A stretch of 9,038 nt of DNA from the NCBI GenBank assembly GCA_019308705.1, contig JAFDHW010000071.1, positions 1-9,038 on the forward strand. The letters run 5' to 3'. Every line of letters begins with the position of its first letter. Position 1 is the first letter of the stretch. Origin of the DNA: Deltaproteobacteria bacterium (lineage in GTDB: Bacteria > Desulfobacterota > Desulfobacteria > Desulfobacterales > Desulfatibacillaceae). The notes beneath the pieces were generated by a model, which did not search any database, was not told the origin of the DNA, and saw nothing but the letters and a program-made list of their open reading frames with translations. Of the stretch, positions 8,005-9,038 are shown piece by piece. Both the position numbers and the translations under genes were made by a program.

Positions 8005-8793
8005 ATGGCCAGATATTTTGCGGGCTGCGATCTCGGGTCCACCACAGGCAAGGCCGTGATCCTGGACGAGGCGGGCGACATCGCCGCCTCCGCCTTAATC
8101 CGCGCGAAGATCGACCCGGTGGAAACCGGCCGGGAGGTTCTGGACCTGGCGGTGAAGCAGGTGCCGGAGCTTTCCGGGATCGAGGATGTGGCCTACCTGG
8201 TGGGAACGGGGTACGGCCGGAACGAAGTGCCCTTTGCCAACGAGAACATCTCGGAGATCACCTGCCATGCGGTGGGGGCGCACTTTGCGGACCCCGGCAT
8301 ACGCACCATCCTGGACATTGGCGGCCAGGACATCAAGGCCATCGCGGTGAACGAAGACGGGTCGGTCCTGGAGTTCGCCATGAACGACAAGTGCGCGGCG
8401 GGCACGGGCCGGTTTTTCGAGGCCGTGGTGCGCACCTTCGACGTGTCGTTGGACGAGTTCTCCGAGCTTTCCCTGAAGGCCAAGCGGGTGGTGCCTGTGA
8501 CCAGCCAGTGCACCGTGTTCGCGGAAAGCGAGCTGGTGAGCCTTTTGTACAAGAGAAATCCTCCCGCGGACATCGCGGCCGGGGTGCAGATGTCCGTGGC
8601 CAAACGGGTGTTCACCCTGGCCCGCCGGGTGGGAGTGCGGCCAAAGATCACCGTGACCGGCGGCTGTTCCAGGAACAAGGGGCTCATCAAGGCCCTGGAG
8701 AAGACCCTGCGGGAAGAGGTGACCATCCTGCCCCTGGACCCCCAGCTCATGGGCGCGGTGGGCGCGGCGGTCATGGCCTTCCGCAAGGCGTAG
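8005..8793 (+). CDS. Acyl-CoA dehydratase activator ATPase (HgdC/BcrA/BcrD/BadF/BadG family)
   Basis: A 262-residue ASKHA-fold ATPase. It has GCDLGSTTGKAVILD (7-21), VGTGYGRNEV (66-75), LDIGGQDIKAIAV (103-115), NDKCAAGTGRFFEA (127-140), TSQCTVFAESE (166-176) and VTGGCSRNKG (217-226). Cys130 and Cys169 correspond to the two cysteines per subunit that hold the single [4Fe-4S] cluster between subunits of an HgdC-type homodimer. ATP hydrolysis drives transfer of one low-potential electron to the partner dehydratase or reductase, here surely the gene 43 bases upstream. An in-frame ATG at 7990 exists, but ATG at 8005 is preferred: GGAG (7994-7997) lies seven bases upstream of it and the family begins directly with this strand. 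The length is normal. The protein is cytosolic and expected to be very oxygen-sensitive. Confidence 0.93.
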   Translation: MARYFAGCDLGSTTGKAVILDEAGDIAASALIRAKIDPVETGREVLDLAVKQVPELSGIEDVAYLVGTGYGRNEVPFANENISEITCHAVGAHFADPGIRTILDIGGQDIKAIAVNEDGSVLEFAMNDKCAAGTGRFFEAVVRTFDVSLDEFSELSLKAKRVVPVTSQCTVFAESELVSLLYKRNPPADIAAGVQMSVAKRVFTLARRVGVRPKITVTGGCSRNKGLIKALEKTLREEVTILPLDPQLMGAVGAAVMAFRKA

Positions 8794-8799
8794 CCCGGC

Positions 8800-8828
8800 C
8801 CGGCGCCCGCGCCGCCGTCCGGCGCCGG
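8800..8828 (+). terminator. Possible terminator hairpin after the activator gene
   Basis: A perfect eight-base inverted repeat, CCGGCGCC (8800-8807) and GGCGCCGG (8821-8828), with a 13-base loop lies seven bases after the stop codon. Only three T residues follow, so it is at best a weak intrinsic terminator or a 3'-end stabilising hairpin. Confidence 0.4.
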
Positions 8829-8920
8829 TTTCCCGCTCCATTCCCCGGCATCCCCCTTGGGCGGCCGGGGTATTCTTTCCCGCGCCCGCTTCTGGTACAC
8901 TGCCCTTTTGTTTCGCCTGG

Positions 8921-8950
8921 TTACCCCGAATCATTCATGAAAAATTTCAC
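8921..8950 (-). repeat. Interspersed palindromic repeat, degenerate copy C
   Basis: On the minus strand this stretch matches copy B3 at 24 of 30 positions, keeping the TCATGAAT core, the CGGG block and the terminal TAA. It lies in the gap after the activator gene and marks the switch from high-G+C to AT-rich sequence. Confidence 0.65.
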
Positions 8951-8991
8951 CGAATAAAATATTTATATGGATTTAAACAGGTTAAGTGCCA
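8951..8991 (+). promoter_or_regulatory. AT-rich stretch, possible promoter region
   Basis: Directly after repeat copy C the sequence becomes strongly AT-rich (AATAAAATATTTATATGG, then ATTTAAACAGG), in sharp contrast to the rest of the window. Several -10-like hexamers occur but none pairs with a good -35 at normal spacing. A promoter for a rightward gene beginning near 8992 is plausible but not shown. Confidence 0.25.
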
Positions 8992-9038
8992 ATGGAAGGG
9001 TCCTTGAAAAATGCACGCTGTTTCTTTGAGGAATGCTG
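8992..9038 (+). CDS. Possible start of a small cysteine-containing protein (partial)
   Basis: An ATG at 8992 opens a frame that stays open for 15 codons to the window end, reading MEGSLKNARCFFEEC. AGG at 8979-8981 could act as a weak ribosome-binding site. A second ATG at 9011 is also open to the end, with GGAAGGG (8994-9000) ten bases upstream, so the choice of frame is uncertain. The fragment is too short to assign a family; I list it only because it follows the AT-rich region and has a plausible start. Confidence 0.25.
   Translation, partial: MEGSLKNARCFFEEC

Overview
This is a high-G+C bacterial chromosomal segment (about two thirds G+C by eye). Its gene content points to an anaerobe, most likely of the sulfate-reducing, former deltaproteobacterial lineage (Desulfobacterota). 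The main evidence is a periplasmic tetraheme cytochrome c3-type protein, an oxygen-sensitive 2-hydroxyacyl-CoA dehydratase with its iron-sulfur activator ATPase, and an HMG-CoA-lyase-like enzyme. The taxonomic assignment is inference; no rRNA or marker gene is present.

Layout. Left end (1-1251): a small DUF2304-type membrane protein on the minus strand, divergent from a soluble GT2 glycosyltransferase of the dolichyl-phosphate-mannose-synthase type. Middle left (1349-2386): an exported four-heme cytochrome c ending at a strong intrinsic terminator, followed 20 bases later by a small SLOG/TIGR00725-family protein. Middle (2388-4988, minus strand): an HMG-CoA-lyase-like gene downstream of an unusual, lidless Hsp70-like gene; the 66-base gap between them is mostly palindromic repeat. 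Right half (5179-8793, plus strand): a 12-helix MFS transporter with its own terminator, then a two-gene unit of a 2-hydroxyacyl-CoA dehydratase-type subunit and its activating ATPase. The last 245 bases hold a possible hairpin, another repeat copy, an AT-rich stretch and perhaps the start of one more gene.

How the genes may work together. The dehydratase subunit and activator form one clear functional pair: the activator uses ATP to inject a low-potential electron into the dehydratase or reductase. The MFS carrier and the lyase-like enzyme are compatible with carboxylic-acid/acyl-CoA metabolism, but nothing in the sequence fixes their substrates. GT2 plus DUF2304 suggests lipid-linked sugar or envelope glycan work. 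The cytochrome suggests periplasmic electron transfer.

The most unusual signal is an interspersed palindromic repeat with core TGAATAATCCGGGCTAA. It occurs at 10-39, three times within 3272-3336, and in degenerate form at 8921-8950. Two copies provide the stop codon of the adjacent minus-strand gene at exactly the same repeat position. The second notable item is the Hsp70-like protein, in which the conserved interdomain linker is replaced by a segment of about 55 residues and the C-terminal lid is missing. I see no CRISPR array, tRNA, rRNA, transposase or phage gene.
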